From NCBI RefSeq assembly GCF_042944905.1, contig NZ_CP168496.1:1674001-1738000 (forward strand): 64,000 bases of DNA, in the 5' to 3' direction. Of the stretch, positions 43,817 through 51,210 are shown one piece after another; the first letter of the stretch is position 1, and each line of letters starts with the position of its first letter. Made by a program: the position numbers and the translations under genes. Source of the DNA: Psychrobacillus sp042944905 (lineage in GTDB: Bacteria; Bacillota; Bacilli; Bacillales_A; Planococcaceae). The notes below the pieces were generated by a model. It did not search any database. It worked only from the letters and a program-made list of their open reading frames with translations, and was not told where the DNA came from.

Positions 43817-44225
43817 TGATCGCTCTTTATTAACTGTTCGTATATTGAAAAAGGTGATGAATTTCGAATTTATCAATTCAAAGGCTTGTAGATGCTATAC
43901 CAGCAAATGTTTATTATGAAAATGCAATTATTAGGATTGCTGAAATCAATAAAGAAATGTCTAAATTAAATGAAGCAGATATAAAAGATTTAAAGATACA
44001 AATTACTAAATCTTCAATGACATTTTTAAGCTCTGCTCACAAATGTGGGTGGGGGTTCCTATTTTACTTGAAAGTATAACTAACATAGCTTCCTAAATTC
44101 TTCAAGTAGTTTAAATGGGTACCAAAAAAACCAACTAATTAAATTCTTAGATACGAGATAATTTACCTTATCCATAACATAATCTTTTCATAATCTATAA
44201 ATATCATTTGGAAAGGAGGGGGTAT
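43817..44225. other. Decayed region with an unassigned frame at 43861-44079 (+)
   Basis: After the yolD fragment there is no intact gene. Codons 43861-44079 are open (72 codons, containing RLVDAIPANVYYENA and RIAEINKEMSKLNEAD) but have no start codon; GGTGATGA lies directly before it. It looks like a real protein that lost its start; I do not recognise it. Confidence 0.4.
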
Positions 44226-44348
44226 ATGATGAATGGATCTAGTGAAGGCGAATATGGTGGATCAGGTAGAAGAGAATCGAACTTCGCATTGATTGTAGTA
44301 TTGTTTATCTTACTAATTATTGTCGGAGCAAGTTTTATGGGCTACTAA
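44226..44348 (+). CDS. YjcZ-family small sporulation membrane protein (copy 5)
   Basis: 40 residues: polar head (NGSSEGEYGGSGRRES) and conserved helix FALIVVLFILLIIVGASF. AAAGGAGGGGG stands before the ATG; 44229 is an alternative start. The only plus-strand copy. It lies inside phage debris, so sporulation genes and phage remnants are interleaved here. Confidence 0.86.
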   Translation: MMNGSSEGEYGGSGRRESNFALIVVLFILLIIVGASFMGY

Positions 44349-44521
44349 TCAAATATGATGTAGAATATTAGAATTAATCGAGAGAGTTTCAGTTTTGACA
44401 ACATCACTTTTTAGTCGTGGGGCATTTTATTTGTCTGGTTTATAAACGATTTTTAGAAAGATGATTGATTAAGTAGGTAAAAATAATATCGATACAATCC
44501 CATTTTGTATCTCCTCTTCTA

Positions 44522-44559
44522 AAAAAGCGACTTTCTCCTAATCGAGTTGGTCGCTTTTT
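44522..44559. terminator. Terminator with the end of the small minus-strand ORF in its loop
   Basis: A 10-bp perfect stem (AAAAAGCGAC / GTCGCTTTTT) with an 18-base loop that holds the stop of the ORF at 44538. Confidence 0.75.
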
Positions 44560-44735
44560 GATATTCCTCGTCTTTTCTCAATCAATTCCTCAAGTTCGCC
44601 CAAATCCTCTAATGTTGACTTTTTCCGAATAAAACTACCAACTATAGAACGATTCTTCAAATAGTTACTATATTCTTTATTTTTGTATGACCATTGTTTA
44701 TGAGTTTCACCTTGACAGTTTATTTTAGTTTTCAT
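44538..44735 (-). CDS. Small hypothetical protein, doubtful
   Basis: 65 residues, charged (KQWSYKNKEYSNYL; LEDLGELEELIEKRRG). The terminator over its end supports transcription, but the ribosome site is poor. No family recognised; could be phage-derived. Confidence 0.4.
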   Translation of the reverse strand: MKTKINCQGETHKQWSYKNKEYSNYLKNRSIVGSFIRKKSTLEDLGELEELIEKRRGISKSDQLD

Positions 44736-44872
44736 ATCTCAGTCGGAGTGAACAGGAGTTTATAATAAAAATATTAGTTGAAAGAGACAATTTGTCCACT
44801 CATTACTCCTCCTCGTCCATATTATATGTCTAAGGCTGGCCGGCTTATTAAAACGAAAGGAGGGAATAGTAT

Positions 44873-45115
44873 ATGTGTATTGAAAATCGAAGAAGAAGAC
44901 GTAGACGTCAAGTAGAGTTGGTTTGTGAATGTCGAGAAGTACGGTTTGATCGCAACCGCAACAATGAGTTTCAATGTCAATGCAGAGAGAATAATCGAAA
45001 TAACCTCAATATATTTAGTAATATGGATCGTGATGATCGAAATCACCTTCACAATGATGAATTCAGATGTCCATGCAGAGAGAATAATCGCAGAGATATT
45101 AATTTCAGTTGGTGA
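44873..45115 (+). CDS. Cys/Arg/Asn-rich small protein, coat-like
   Basis: 80 residues of unusual composition: a seven-Arg run near the start (ENRRRRRRRQVE), then three CxC units (CECRE, CQCRENNRN, CPCRENNRRD) separated by Asn/Asp-rich segments. FxCxCRENNR occurs twice, an internal repeat of about 40 residues. A near-perfect AAAGGAGGG precedes the ATG, and a terminator follows. I know no match; composition is like cross-linked spore coat or crust proteins, which is inference. Confidence 0.75.
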   Translation: MCIENRRRRRRRQVELVCECREVRFDRNRNNEFQCQCRENNRNNLNIFSNMDRDDRNHLHNDEFRCPCRENNRRDINFSW

Positions 45116-45181
45116 AAGTATTTAATTTAATTAGTACGACAAGACAATTCTTCTAGAAGAAAGAGCTTGTAAAATTAAAGG

Positions 45182-45215
45182 AGGCCAATCCATTCGGACT
45201 GGTCTTCTTTTTTAT
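45182..45215 (+). terminator. Terminator after the Cys/Arg-rich gene
   Basis: Stem GGCCAATCC / GGACTGGTC with one mismatch, loop ATTC, then a T-run. Confidence 0.75.
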
Positions 45216-45242
45216 TAGTTGCACAAAAAAATACTTTTGCAT

Positions 45243-45491
45243 ATGATAAATGAAAATAAAGGAACAAATGTACGTGTTTTATTAGATATGTATTTCAGTT
45301 GTGGGCAGATCGTTGTATTAATGTATCTTTCGAAATCAGGTGAAATCAGTAAACGAAACGTGAAGGTAATAAAAATACAAGGTGAATCATTTCAGGCTTA
45401 TTGCTTTAAACGAAATGCCAAACGTACTTTTCTAATTGATAATGTACTGGCACTTGTTCCTGTTATTCTTAAAGAAAGGAACTTAATCTAA
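45243..45491 (+). CDS. Small basic protein of the SOS/YolD cassette, copy B
   Basis: About 82 residues, with the family core GEISKRNVKVIKIQGESFQAYC and FKRNAKRTFLIDNVLALVPV. In copies A and C translation starts at GTG-CGT; here the same place reads GTA-CGT, so that start is lost and ATG 45243 is the likeliest substitute, 15 bases after no clear site. The LexA-like box of the other copies is also not recognisable. Possibly silent. Its stop overlaps the yolD ATG (TAATG). Confidence 0.5.
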   Translation: MINENKGTNVRVLLDMYFSCGQIVVLMYLSKSGEISKRNVKVIKIQGESFQAYCFKRNAKRTFLIDNVLALVPVILKERNLI

Positions 45492-45556
45492 TGGCTTTCT
45501 TCGACGAAATGATGGAGACTCCAGATTTATCAAAATTACGTGACGGAAGCTATTGA
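45491..45556 (+). pseudogene. yolD fragment, cassette copy B, cut at a recombination joint
   Basis: Reads AFFDEMMETPDLSKLRD, as in intact copy C, then breaks at about 45544 and stops four codons later. The DNA beyond belongs to a phage terminase gene on the other strand. Confidence 0.8.
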
Positions 45557-45905
45557 TTTCCATAGTGCCGCTATGCTGAATATCTTGTTTATCTCTCCAT
45601 TTATCAGGTCTACGATTCTTCAACCAAAATATTTGGGCTGTTGTATCTGGACTGACTTCTTTAGTCTTTTCTTCAACAAGTACACTTTTATGTTTAGAAA
45701 CTTGTAGCTCTACTAGTCTTATTTCTTCTAGTGTCGCCTCTGGATGCTCTATTTTGAATCGGTTTATTGCAACCTGTTTCAATGCATAATGTTCTTCCTC
45801 GGACATTTCAACTTGAGCATATTTCTTTTCTCTATATTCATAGCCTAATGCACGTTTGAGCAAGGCGTTTTCAACTTCATAGTCAATTACTTCCTTATTC
45901 AACAC
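45545..45905 (-). pseudogene. Phage terminase small subunit fragment
   Basis: The minus strand reads NALLKRALGYEYREKK, then EVSPDTTAQIFWLKNRRPDKWRDKQDIQHSG, the typical C-terminal half of small terminase subunits. The N-terminal DNA-binding domain is missing. At the 3' end the frame runs on into antisense yolD to 45483, giving a chimeric ORF. Normally this protein recognises phage DNA for packaging; this one cannot be functional. Confidence 0.7.
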
Positions 45906-46095
45906 CTATCTTGAAAACAGAAGGATTTATATCTGTAGCTTCGCCATCTACACCTACAATTTTGGTAGCACCTAGATTTATTAAAACGATATTGAACAAA
46001 TATTCACCAACTGCAACATTGACATCATTAAAACTTGTAAAGAGGGTCAGTGTTTTGTTTTTTGGTAAAGTCACAATAACGGGTATTCGTAAGAG
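45895..46095 (-). pseudogene. C-terminal fragment of an unknown beta-rich protein
   Basis: An open minus-strand frame of 66 codons without a start (LPKNKTLTLFTSFNDVN, then GEYLFNIVLINLGATK and VGVDGEATDINP). Its stop overlaps the start of the terminase fragment. A plus-strand ORF over the same DNA (45911-46099) is less protein-like. Possibly phage; not recognised. Confidence 0.45.
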
Positions 46096-46285
46096 TTAGG
46101 TAATGTGGACGTAGCATAAGCTAGTGTTATTTTTTATATTCTTTTTAAAAATTCATGATATTATGAATATAAAAAAGGGCTGGTTCTATGGGTATGGGTG
46201 GACTAACCTAAAATAATGAGACAATATAAAACACCTTCGATAGTGGTACACTTAAAACAAGTACTTAAATCGGAGGTGTTTTTGC

Positions 46286-46603
46286 ATGGGCAAAAACGTG
46301 TATTCAAGTGAAATTAAATGGGCAGTCGTGAAAGATAAAATGAGCGGTCATCTTACGACGAAAGAAATTATGGAGAAATACGGAATTAAGAATAAATCTC
46401 AAATTGAGACATGGATGAGATGGTATAGAGCGAATGAAATTCATCGTTTCGATCAACCGATCGGGAAGCAATATTCATTTGGGCATGGACCTGAATTTAA
46501 GAGTGAAGAAGAGAAGAAAGATACACAAATGAACCATTTGAAAATGGAGAATGAGATTCTAAAAAAGTATATGGAAATGGTAAAGGAGTTGAAAAACAGC
46601 TAG
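46286..46603 (+). CDS. IS3-family OrfA (transposase N-terminal part)
   Basis: 105 residues: HTH of the IS3 OrfA type (WAVVKDKMSGHLTTKEIMEKYGIKNKSQIETWMRWY) and a C-terminal leucine-zipper-like helix (MNHLKMENEILKKYMEM). A slippery site A-AAA-AAG at 46561-46567 in the correct phase lets ribosomes shift -1 into the orfB frame to make the OrfAB transposase. AATCGGAGG lies before the ATG. Confidence 0.9.
   Translation: MGKNVYSSEIKWAVVKDKMSGHLTTKEIMEKYGIKNKSQIETWMRWYRANEIHRFDQPIGKQYSFGHGPEFKSEEEKKDTQMNHLKMENEILKKYMEMVKELKNS
46561..46567 (+). promoter_or_regulatory. -1 ribosomal frameshift site of the IS
   Basis: The heptamer A AAA AAG is in the canonical codon phase of orfA (CTA AAA AAG). After slipping, the -1 frame is open without a stop into orfB. 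Confidence 0.8.
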
Positions 46604-46614
46604 TTCTTCAAATC

Positions 46615-47451
46615 GTGGAAAAGTATCGAAAAAAATATACAGTAACGGCAATTCTGTCAGCCCTTCAGGTGCCTCGATCCACCTTTTATCGTTGGTTAGC
46701 AGAAGGTGTAGAATACGTTCGAACCAAAGCAGAAGAAGCAATCATCGAACTATGCAAGAAAACGAAATACCGCAATGGTCATCGTAAAATTAAGGCGTTA
46801 TTGAAAAGAGAATATGGAATTGAATTAGACCGCAATACGGTCCAGAAAACCATGCAGAAGTATAATCTTCAATGCAAAGTGAAGCAAAAACGAAAATGGA
46901 AATCACAAGGAGAGTCAGTAGTAATTGCCCCAAATTTATTGAATCGTAACTTTACAGCTAGTAAACCGAATGAAAAATGGGTAACAGATATTACGTATAT
47001 TCAATATGGTAGCGTCACTTTATATCTTTCGACGATCATGGATTTATATAATAATGAAATTGTCGCTTATAAGCTCTACAATCATCAACAGACACCGTTG
47101 GTAATAGATACGCTTAAAGAGGCATTGATAGCTCGTGGAAATCCGCAGGAAGTCATTGTACATTCTGATCAAGGGAGTGTTTACACATCATATGCGTATC
47201 AGGATTGCTTGAAGGAGAATCATCTAGTGAGTAGCATGTCCAGACGCGGCAACTGTTGGGATAACGCTGTTATCGAATCCTATCATTCTAGTTTAAAAAC
47301 AGAAGAATTTTATTTAACTAAGTTTAATTCATTGAGCAATATTTGCGTTATACAACGAATTGACGAATATCTTCATCATTACAATGAAGAACGTATCCAA
47401 GAAAAATTAGGCTACCTAACACCAAAAGAATTTGGCATTGCGGCAGCCTAA
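46615..47451 (+). CDS. IS3-family OrfB (DDE transposase catalytic part)
   Basis: 278 residues from the first ATG of the frame; the true product is probably the OrfAB fusion. N-terminal HTH_21 domain (TVTAILSALQVPRSTFYRWL), then the rve integrase core with the DDE triad: Asp in WVTDITYI, Asp in VHSDQGSVY, Glu in NCWDNAVIESYHSSLKTE. The C-terminal YNEERIQEKLGYLTPKEF is typical of the family. Confidence 0.93.
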   Translation: MEKYRKKYTVTAILSALQVPRSTFYRWLAEGVEYVRTKAEEAIIELCKKTKYRNGHRKIKALLKREYGIELDRNTVQKTMQKYNLQCKVKQKRKWKSQGESVVIAPNLLNRNFTASKPNEKWVTDITYIQYGSVTLYLSTIMDLYNNEIVAYKLYNHQQTPLVIDTLKEALIARGNPQEVIVHSDQGSVYTSYAYQDCLKENHLVSSMSRRGNCWDNAVIESYHSSLKTEEFYLTKFNSLSNICVIQRIDEYLHHYNEERIQEKLGYLTPKEFGIAAA

Positions 47452-47640
47452 AATAGGTGTTTTATATGTGTCTCATATCGCTAGGTCAGTTCAGGGTTAT
47501 CTTATATTTGTTATATTTTCTTTCTGTATTTTTGCCTTCTGCATTGTTTTGGGGATAATATATACTTTTGGAAAAAGGGGGAAGAACTTTTTTTAAATTA
47601 AAGGATATCCAAGACATCAAAACATAACAATCAATATTTA

Positions 47641-47665
47641 GAACGTCCACACGGGCGTTCTTTTT
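47641..47665 (+). terminator. Terminator upstream of the lysis module
   Basis: Stem GAACG-CC / GG-CGTTC with loop ACAC and five T. Confidence 0.7.
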
Positions 47666-47687
47666 GTTTTAAATTTTAGGGTGCAGG

Positions 47688-47933
47688 ATGGGAGAAGAAT
47701 TAATCAGAAACATCTACGAACGTCTAGGTGGAATCGAAGGAAAAATTGATGATATCCGTGATATTAGCATTACTGAAGACAATGCAGAAAAAGTAGCGCA
47801 AGAAGCATTTTCAAGTACGAAGTCAGCTCATCATCGTTTAGATAAAATCGACAAAATAATATTTTGGGTTTCTACTACGATAATTGGTTCTGTATTATTA
47901 GCAATTCTTACTTTGCTTTACAACAAAAACTAG
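47688..47933 (+). CDS. xhlA: XhlA-family phage haemolysin/holin partner
   Basis: 81 residues: N-terminal coiled coil (IYERLGGIEGKIDDIRDI) and one C-terminal membrane helix (IIFWVSTTIIGSVLLAILTLLY), the XhlA pattern. In the PBSX-type lysis module it works with the holin to release the amidase. Followed by the holin after 14 bases. Confidence 0.87.
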   Translation: MGEELIRNIYERLGGIEGKIDDIRDISITEDNAEKVAQEAFSSTKSAHHRLDKIDKIIFWVSTTIIGSVLLAILTLLYNKN

Positions 47934-47947
47934 GAGGCAATTAATAT

Positions 47948-48208
47948 ATGACAAATTCACAAAATAATAATGCGCCAATTGACAAAGGGATGGTTGTTCG
48001 CACCGTTGTCCTTGCTGTTGCGCTAATTAATCAATTCCTAGTATTAAATGGGTATAGCCCAATCCCGTTTATAGAACAAGATATCGAATACGCAATAACC
48101 TCTGCGTTAACTATTTCAGCATCCTCTTGGGCATGGTGGAAAAACAATAACGTTCGCTACAAAGCTCGTAGAAATGAGCAATACCTAAAAGATAAGGGGT
48201 TGAAATAA
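47948..48208 (+). CDS. Phage holin, SPP1/XhlB type
   Basis: 86 residues. Two hydrophobic segments (VVRTVVLAVALINQFLVLNG and ITSALTISASSWAWW), then a basic tail (KNNNVRYKARRNEQYLK). Forms pores through which the endolysin reaches the wall. Stop overlaps the endolysin ATG by one base. Confidence 0.88.
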   Translation: MTNSQNNNAPIDKGMVVRTVVLAVALINQFLVLNGYSPIPFIEQDIEYAITSALTISASSWAWWKNNNVRYKARRNEQYLKDKGLK

Positions 48209-48954
48209 TGGTAGCTCTAAATTACGAACAAAAACATATTAAAATCCATCCGACAACACGCACTGGAAACAAGTTGTTGAGAGTTGCTGCAGAAGTGCTT
48301 CATTACATTGCAAACAATGGCGGCACTGCGGATAATCATTTCACTTATTTTAATAGCGCATTGCCAAACGATAACGATAAGTTGCCAAAAGATAAAAAAC
48401 GTTATGCGAGCGCTCATATTTTTGTAGATTGAAACAAAGCTCTTGAAATTATCCCTTTGGATGAGGTAGCATTTCATGCAAATGAAAGAAAAGAAGGACC
48501 GTTAATTCCATCTTTAAGAGCAACAGCTCCAAATTACGCTGGAGGTAATGCAAATTTAATCTCCAACGGAATCGAAATGTGTGTAGAAAAGGATGGAACG
48601 ATTCATCCAGATACGATTGCACGGACTGTTTTAGTTGTTCAAATGATTCAAAATAAGTTCGGAAAGCAACCAATAAATCGCCACTACGATGTCACTGGAA
48701 AGAACTGTCCAGCGCCGTTTGTTAGCAATAAGTCGTTATGGGATAAGTTTTTATGTGATGTAAATACAAAGGAGGAAACGAAAGTGGTAGAACAAAAATT
48801 AACACCTGCGCAAGAAAAAGTACGCAAAGAAGCAATGGCACTCGGTATTACAAATGGTAATGATCCGTTACGTCAGGTGAATCAATATTATGTGTGGAAT
48901 GCCTTGTTACCACTTGCAAGGGAACTAGCGGAATTAAAGGGGAAAATAAAATAA
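48208..48954 (+). pseudogene. Phage endolysin (N-acetylmuramoyl-L-alanine amidase) with an in-frame stop
   Basis: An Amidase_2-type domain is encoded in one frame from 48208 to 48954 but interrupted by TGA at 48430-48432, just after SAHIFVD. The next codons NKALEIIPLDEVAFHAN continue the domain without shift. Zinc ligands are kept (His in ASAHIF, then NRHYDVTGKNC). A one-base change CGA to TGA would explain the stop. A C-terminal repeat-like tail follows (EKVRKEAMALGITNG). Lysis by this phage remnant is presumably lost unless the stop is read through. Confidence 0.85.
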
Positions 48955-49053
48955 TATTGTTTATTCGCTAAGATAATATTTCCAGTTTAAATAGATATTG
49001 AGAAGGCAATTCTATAAATGTGAGATCCCTTCGCAGAATCTCATGAAATTACG

Positions 49054-49084
49054 GCCCCACTGTTGAAGAAGTGGGGCTTTTTTT
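49054..49084 (+). terminator. Terminator of the lysis module
   Basis: Stem GCCCCACT / AGTGGGGC, then seven T. Confidence 0.92.
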
Positions 49085-49113
49085 ATTTGTCCAAAAATAG
49101 AATAAATTACTTG

Positions 49114-49143
49114 TTGTATAAAAAACGTATGTTCGCATATAAT
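49114..49143 (+). promoter_or_regulatory. LexA-regulated promoter of SOS cassette copy C
   Basis: AAAACGTATGTTCG at 49122-49135 is the complement of CGAACATACGTTTT, which fits the Bacillus LexA box CGAACRNRYGTTYC at 13 of 14 positions. TATAAT lies at 49138-49143 and a weak TTGTAT at 49114, so the box fills the spacer of the promoter. Confidence 0.75.
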
Positions 49144-49165
49144 ATATAAAAAGGAGGGAACGAAT

Positions 49166-49408
49166 GTGCGTATTTTATTGGAAAAGTATTTCAGTCGTGG
49201 TCAAATTATTGAATTAATTTATCTTTCTAAGTCAAGTGAAATCAGCAAACGGAGAGTTAAGGTAATTAAAATACAAGGTGAATCATTCCAAGCTTATTGT
49301 TTCAAAAGAAATTCCAAACGAACTTTTCTAATAGATAATGTGCTTGCATGCGTTCCCTTTATCCGAAAAGAAAGCATGGTGATCTGGTGGATTATTTTGA
49401 CCAAATGA
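49166..49408 (+). CDS. Small basic protein of the SOS/YolD cassette, copy C
   Basis: 80 residues with the family core SEISKRRVKVIKIQGESFQAYC and FKRNSKRTFLIDNVLACVP. GTG start seven bases after AGGAGGG. The usual stop (TAA overlapping the yolD ATG, as in copy B) has changed to TGG, so the protein runs on 21 bases into yolD. Function unknown; LexA-box promoter indicates induction by DNA damage. Confidence 0.78.
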   Translation: MRILLEKYFSRGQIIELIYLSKSSEISKRRVKVIKIQGESFQAYCFKRNSKRTFLIDNVLACVPFIRKESMVIWWIILTK

Positions 49409-49758
49409 TGGATACTCCTGATTTATCAAAATTACGTGACAGAGGATCTAAAAAATGGGTAGCGATGATGCTACCAGAACACTTGAAACTCGTCCGTGAA
49501 TACATCGAGGACCAAAAGAAAACCCCTCGCCCTCAATTAGACGAATGGGATTTAGATATTATCCAAGAAAATATTCAAATAGCAATGAAACGAAATGTTG
49601 AGTTAGAAATAAAAACTTGGAATAGTGGAGTTTTTATTAGCCATATGGGCAAATTAACATGGGTGGATTTAAAGAGAAGAGTCATCGAGATGGAGGATTT
49701 ATTCAAGTCGTACGTTATTCAATTAGATGATATAGTAGATGTGACTGTATTAGAATAA
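49387..49758 (+). CDS. YolD-family protein
   Basis: 123 residues. The family core RDRGSKKWVAMMLPEHLKLVREYIEDQ is followed by a beta-rich half (NSGVFISHMGKLTWVDLKRRVIEMED). In B. subtilis yolD and its relatives sit beside UvrX-type Y-family polymerases and are SOS-induced; YolD is thought to help the polymerase. No polymerase gene is here. Start is GTG 49387, inside the end of the preceding gene. Confidence 0.85.
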   Translation: MDYFDQMMDTPDLSKLRDRGSKKWVAMMLPEHLKLVREYIEDQKKTPRPQLDEWDLDIIQENIQIAMKRNVELEIKTWNSGVFISHMGKLTWVDLKRRVIEMEDLFKSYVIQLDDIVDVTVLE

Positions 49759-49857
49759 ACAGTTTATTCGTAGCAGGTACAGCCTATTACTTTTTGGATA
49801 GAAAAGCAAAAGCTGATTTGAAAAAAGAAATTGAGTAATAAGTGTATTTAACGGTAA

Positions 49858-49903
49858 AAGCGACCCGTCCACAGATTTGATTGTGGGTAGGTCGCTGTTT
49901 TTA
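49858..49903. terminator. Bidirectional terminator between yolD and the RHH gene
   Basis: Stem AGCGACC / GGTCGCT with inner CCACA / TGTGG and T-rich tails both ways. Confidence 0.8.
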
Positions 49904-50308
49904 TTTTTCGCGAACCAATTCTTCCGACGCCTGCTCTAATATTGGTTTATGATACTTTTCTTTTCCACCCCAACCATCTATATTAATAGTGTTTCCTATA
50001 CCGTCCTTCCAACCTTCTTCGATTGGATTCGCGCCATTGTTCAAATCCTCAACTTCGTCGTAGTCGTTTAGATGTACGTAACCGATGATGACACCATCAT
50101 TGTTCTCAAATCGCAATAAGTCTGTTTCTTTGTGTATTGTATAGTTTTCAAATTCCCACATTGTTTTTTCCTCCTTGTTTTCTTTGATGTATTCTTCAAT
50201 CCAACTTCTAATCAAAGCAGATGCGTTTACGTGTTTCGCGTCTGTAATCTGCATGAAATCTTTTTTTAAATCAGAAGGTACGCGTATCATAATATTTTCT
50301 GATTTCAA
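49901..50308 (-). CDS. Ribbon-helix-helix protein with an acidic C-terminal domain
   Basis: 135 residues. N-terminus NIMIRVPSDLKKDFMQITDAKHVNASALIRSWIEEYI is an Arc/MetJ-type RHH DNA-binding domain. The rest is acidic and Gly-rich (YDEVEDLNNGANPIEEGWKDG), of unknown fold. Start TTG 50308 stands eight bases after a run of G; the upstream ORF start has no site. Could be a phage regulator or an antitoxin, but no toxin gene follows. Confidence 0.7.
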   Translation of the reverse strand: MKSENIMIRVPSDLKKDFMQITDAKHVNASALIRSWIEEYIKENKEEKTMWEFENYTIHKETDLLRFENNDGVIIGYVHLNDYDEVEDLNNGANPIEEGWKDGIGNTINIDGWGGKEKYHKPILEQASEELVREK

Positions 50309-50772
50309 ATTAACACCCCCCTGCTTTGTATTTTCTAACTGCTTTAAATATAGCACCAATGTATTTACGTGTCAATACATATTCTGAAAATTAAAAAAGT
50401 AAAAAATGCTGCAATAAAAAATCGAAATGGAAGATACACTCAAATCGTTTGTGCTGCAGTAAGTTGTTATGTTGGAAGCAACTGTTGAACGAGATGAAAG
50501 AAGAGGAATTAAAAGAGTTTCTTGAGGATTCTCTTGCGATATTCGATGAAAGAGATGACGCAAGCAATTAAACAGGTAGGTGGTTTTTTCAATGTTATTA
50601 TTCGCGAATTGTAAAACATGCTTTACAACAATACTTTTTATTTAACAAAATAATCACAAAAAACACAAAAATACTGAAAAAATGTGAAAATATACGAAAA
50701 CAGCATAATAGCAAAACTAATAGAAGTCCTGTTATAATAGGATATTGAAACTAAACGAAAGTTGGCGAAACC
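50309..50772. other. Gene-free stretch at the right edge of the phage debris
   Basis: No supported gene. A 25-codon frame from about ATG 50493 (KEEELKEFLEDSLAIFDE) to TAA at 50568-50570 has no ribosome site. The probable prophage boundary lies here, since the conserved yphP begins at 50773. TATAAT at 50734 is the likely -10 of yphP. Confidence 0.5.
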
Positions 50773-51210
50773 ATGAATGCGTACGATGAATATATGAAGC
50801 AAGTAGTAAAACCGATGCGAAGTGAACTAACAGATGCAGGATTTAAAGAATTGATAACTACAGAAGATGTACAAGATCATATGGCAAAAGCTGGAGGCAT
50901 ATCATTAATAGTGATTAACTCTGTTTGTGGTTGTGCAGCAGGATTAGCTAGACCAGCTGTAGTTGCTGCGATTAATGAATTAGAAGTAAAACCGGATAAT
51001 TTAGTTACTGTGTTTGCTGGGCAAGATCAAGAAGCAACAGCAACGATGAGAAGTTATTTTGAAGAGATTCCTCCAAGCTCACCTTCAATCGCTATTTGGA
51101 AAGATGATCAATTAGCGTATTTTATTCCTCGTGAGCAAATTGAAAGCAATTCAATGGAAACGATTAAAGATCATTTATTTGGTGTGCTTTCACAAATTGT
51201 TTCTTCATGA
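50773..51210 (+). CDS. yphP: Bacilliredoxin BrxA/YphP family
   Basis: 145 residues. The active-site motif is CGC in INSVCGCAAGLARP. Bacilliredoxins remove bacillithiol from oxidised proteins. Thioredoxin-like fold, cytoplasmic. Overlaps ypiP by four bases (ATGA), so they are coupled. Confidence 0.93.
   Translation: MNAYDEYMKQVVKPMRSELTDAGFKELITTEDVQDHMAKAGGISLIVINSVCGCAAGLARPAVVAAINELEVKPDNLVTVFAGQDQEATATMRSYFEEIPPSSPSIAIWKDDQLAYFIPREQIESNSMETIKDHLFGVLSQIVSS

Larger units (their letters stand above)
46199..47493 (+). mobile_element. IS3-family insertion sequence, IS150-like group
   Basis: 1295 bp. Terminal inverted repeats of about 37 bp with mismatches: left TGGACTAACCTA...ATAAAACACC, right the complement of TGAACTGACCTA...ATAAAACACC. 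The 3-bp target repeat GGG stands at 46196-46198 and 47494-47496. Inside are orfA and orfB in the -1 relation. Ends, frames and DDE residues all look intact, so it may still move. No second copy in the window. Confidence 0.92.
46188..47596 (+). pseudogene. 36-residue membrane peptide gene split by the IS element
   Basis: Removing the IS and one GGG copy joins ATG GGT ATG GG with the DNA from 47497 and gives one frame of 36 codons ending at TAA 47594-47596. The peptide is a single hydrophobic helix (YLIFVIFSFCIFAFCIVLGIIY) with a basic tail TFGKRGKNFF. AAGGG lies before the ATG. Intact, it would be a one-helix membrane peptide; the function is unknown. Confidence 0.6.

Noticed and set aside
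44822..45125. ORFs overlapping the Cys/Arg-rich gene in other frames
   Set aside because: The plus-strand frame from 44873 has the strong ribosome site and the internal repeats; the others are shadows.
45911..46099. 62-residue plus-strand ORF
   Set aside because: The opposite strand over the same DNA reads more like a protein and its stop overlaps the terminase fragment.
49762..49839. Frame after yolD ending DLKKEIE
   Set aside because: About 25 codons with no start codon or ribosome site; too little to call a gene.
50372..50563. 63-residue minus-strand ORF near yphP
   Set aside because: No start context and no pattern of a real protein.
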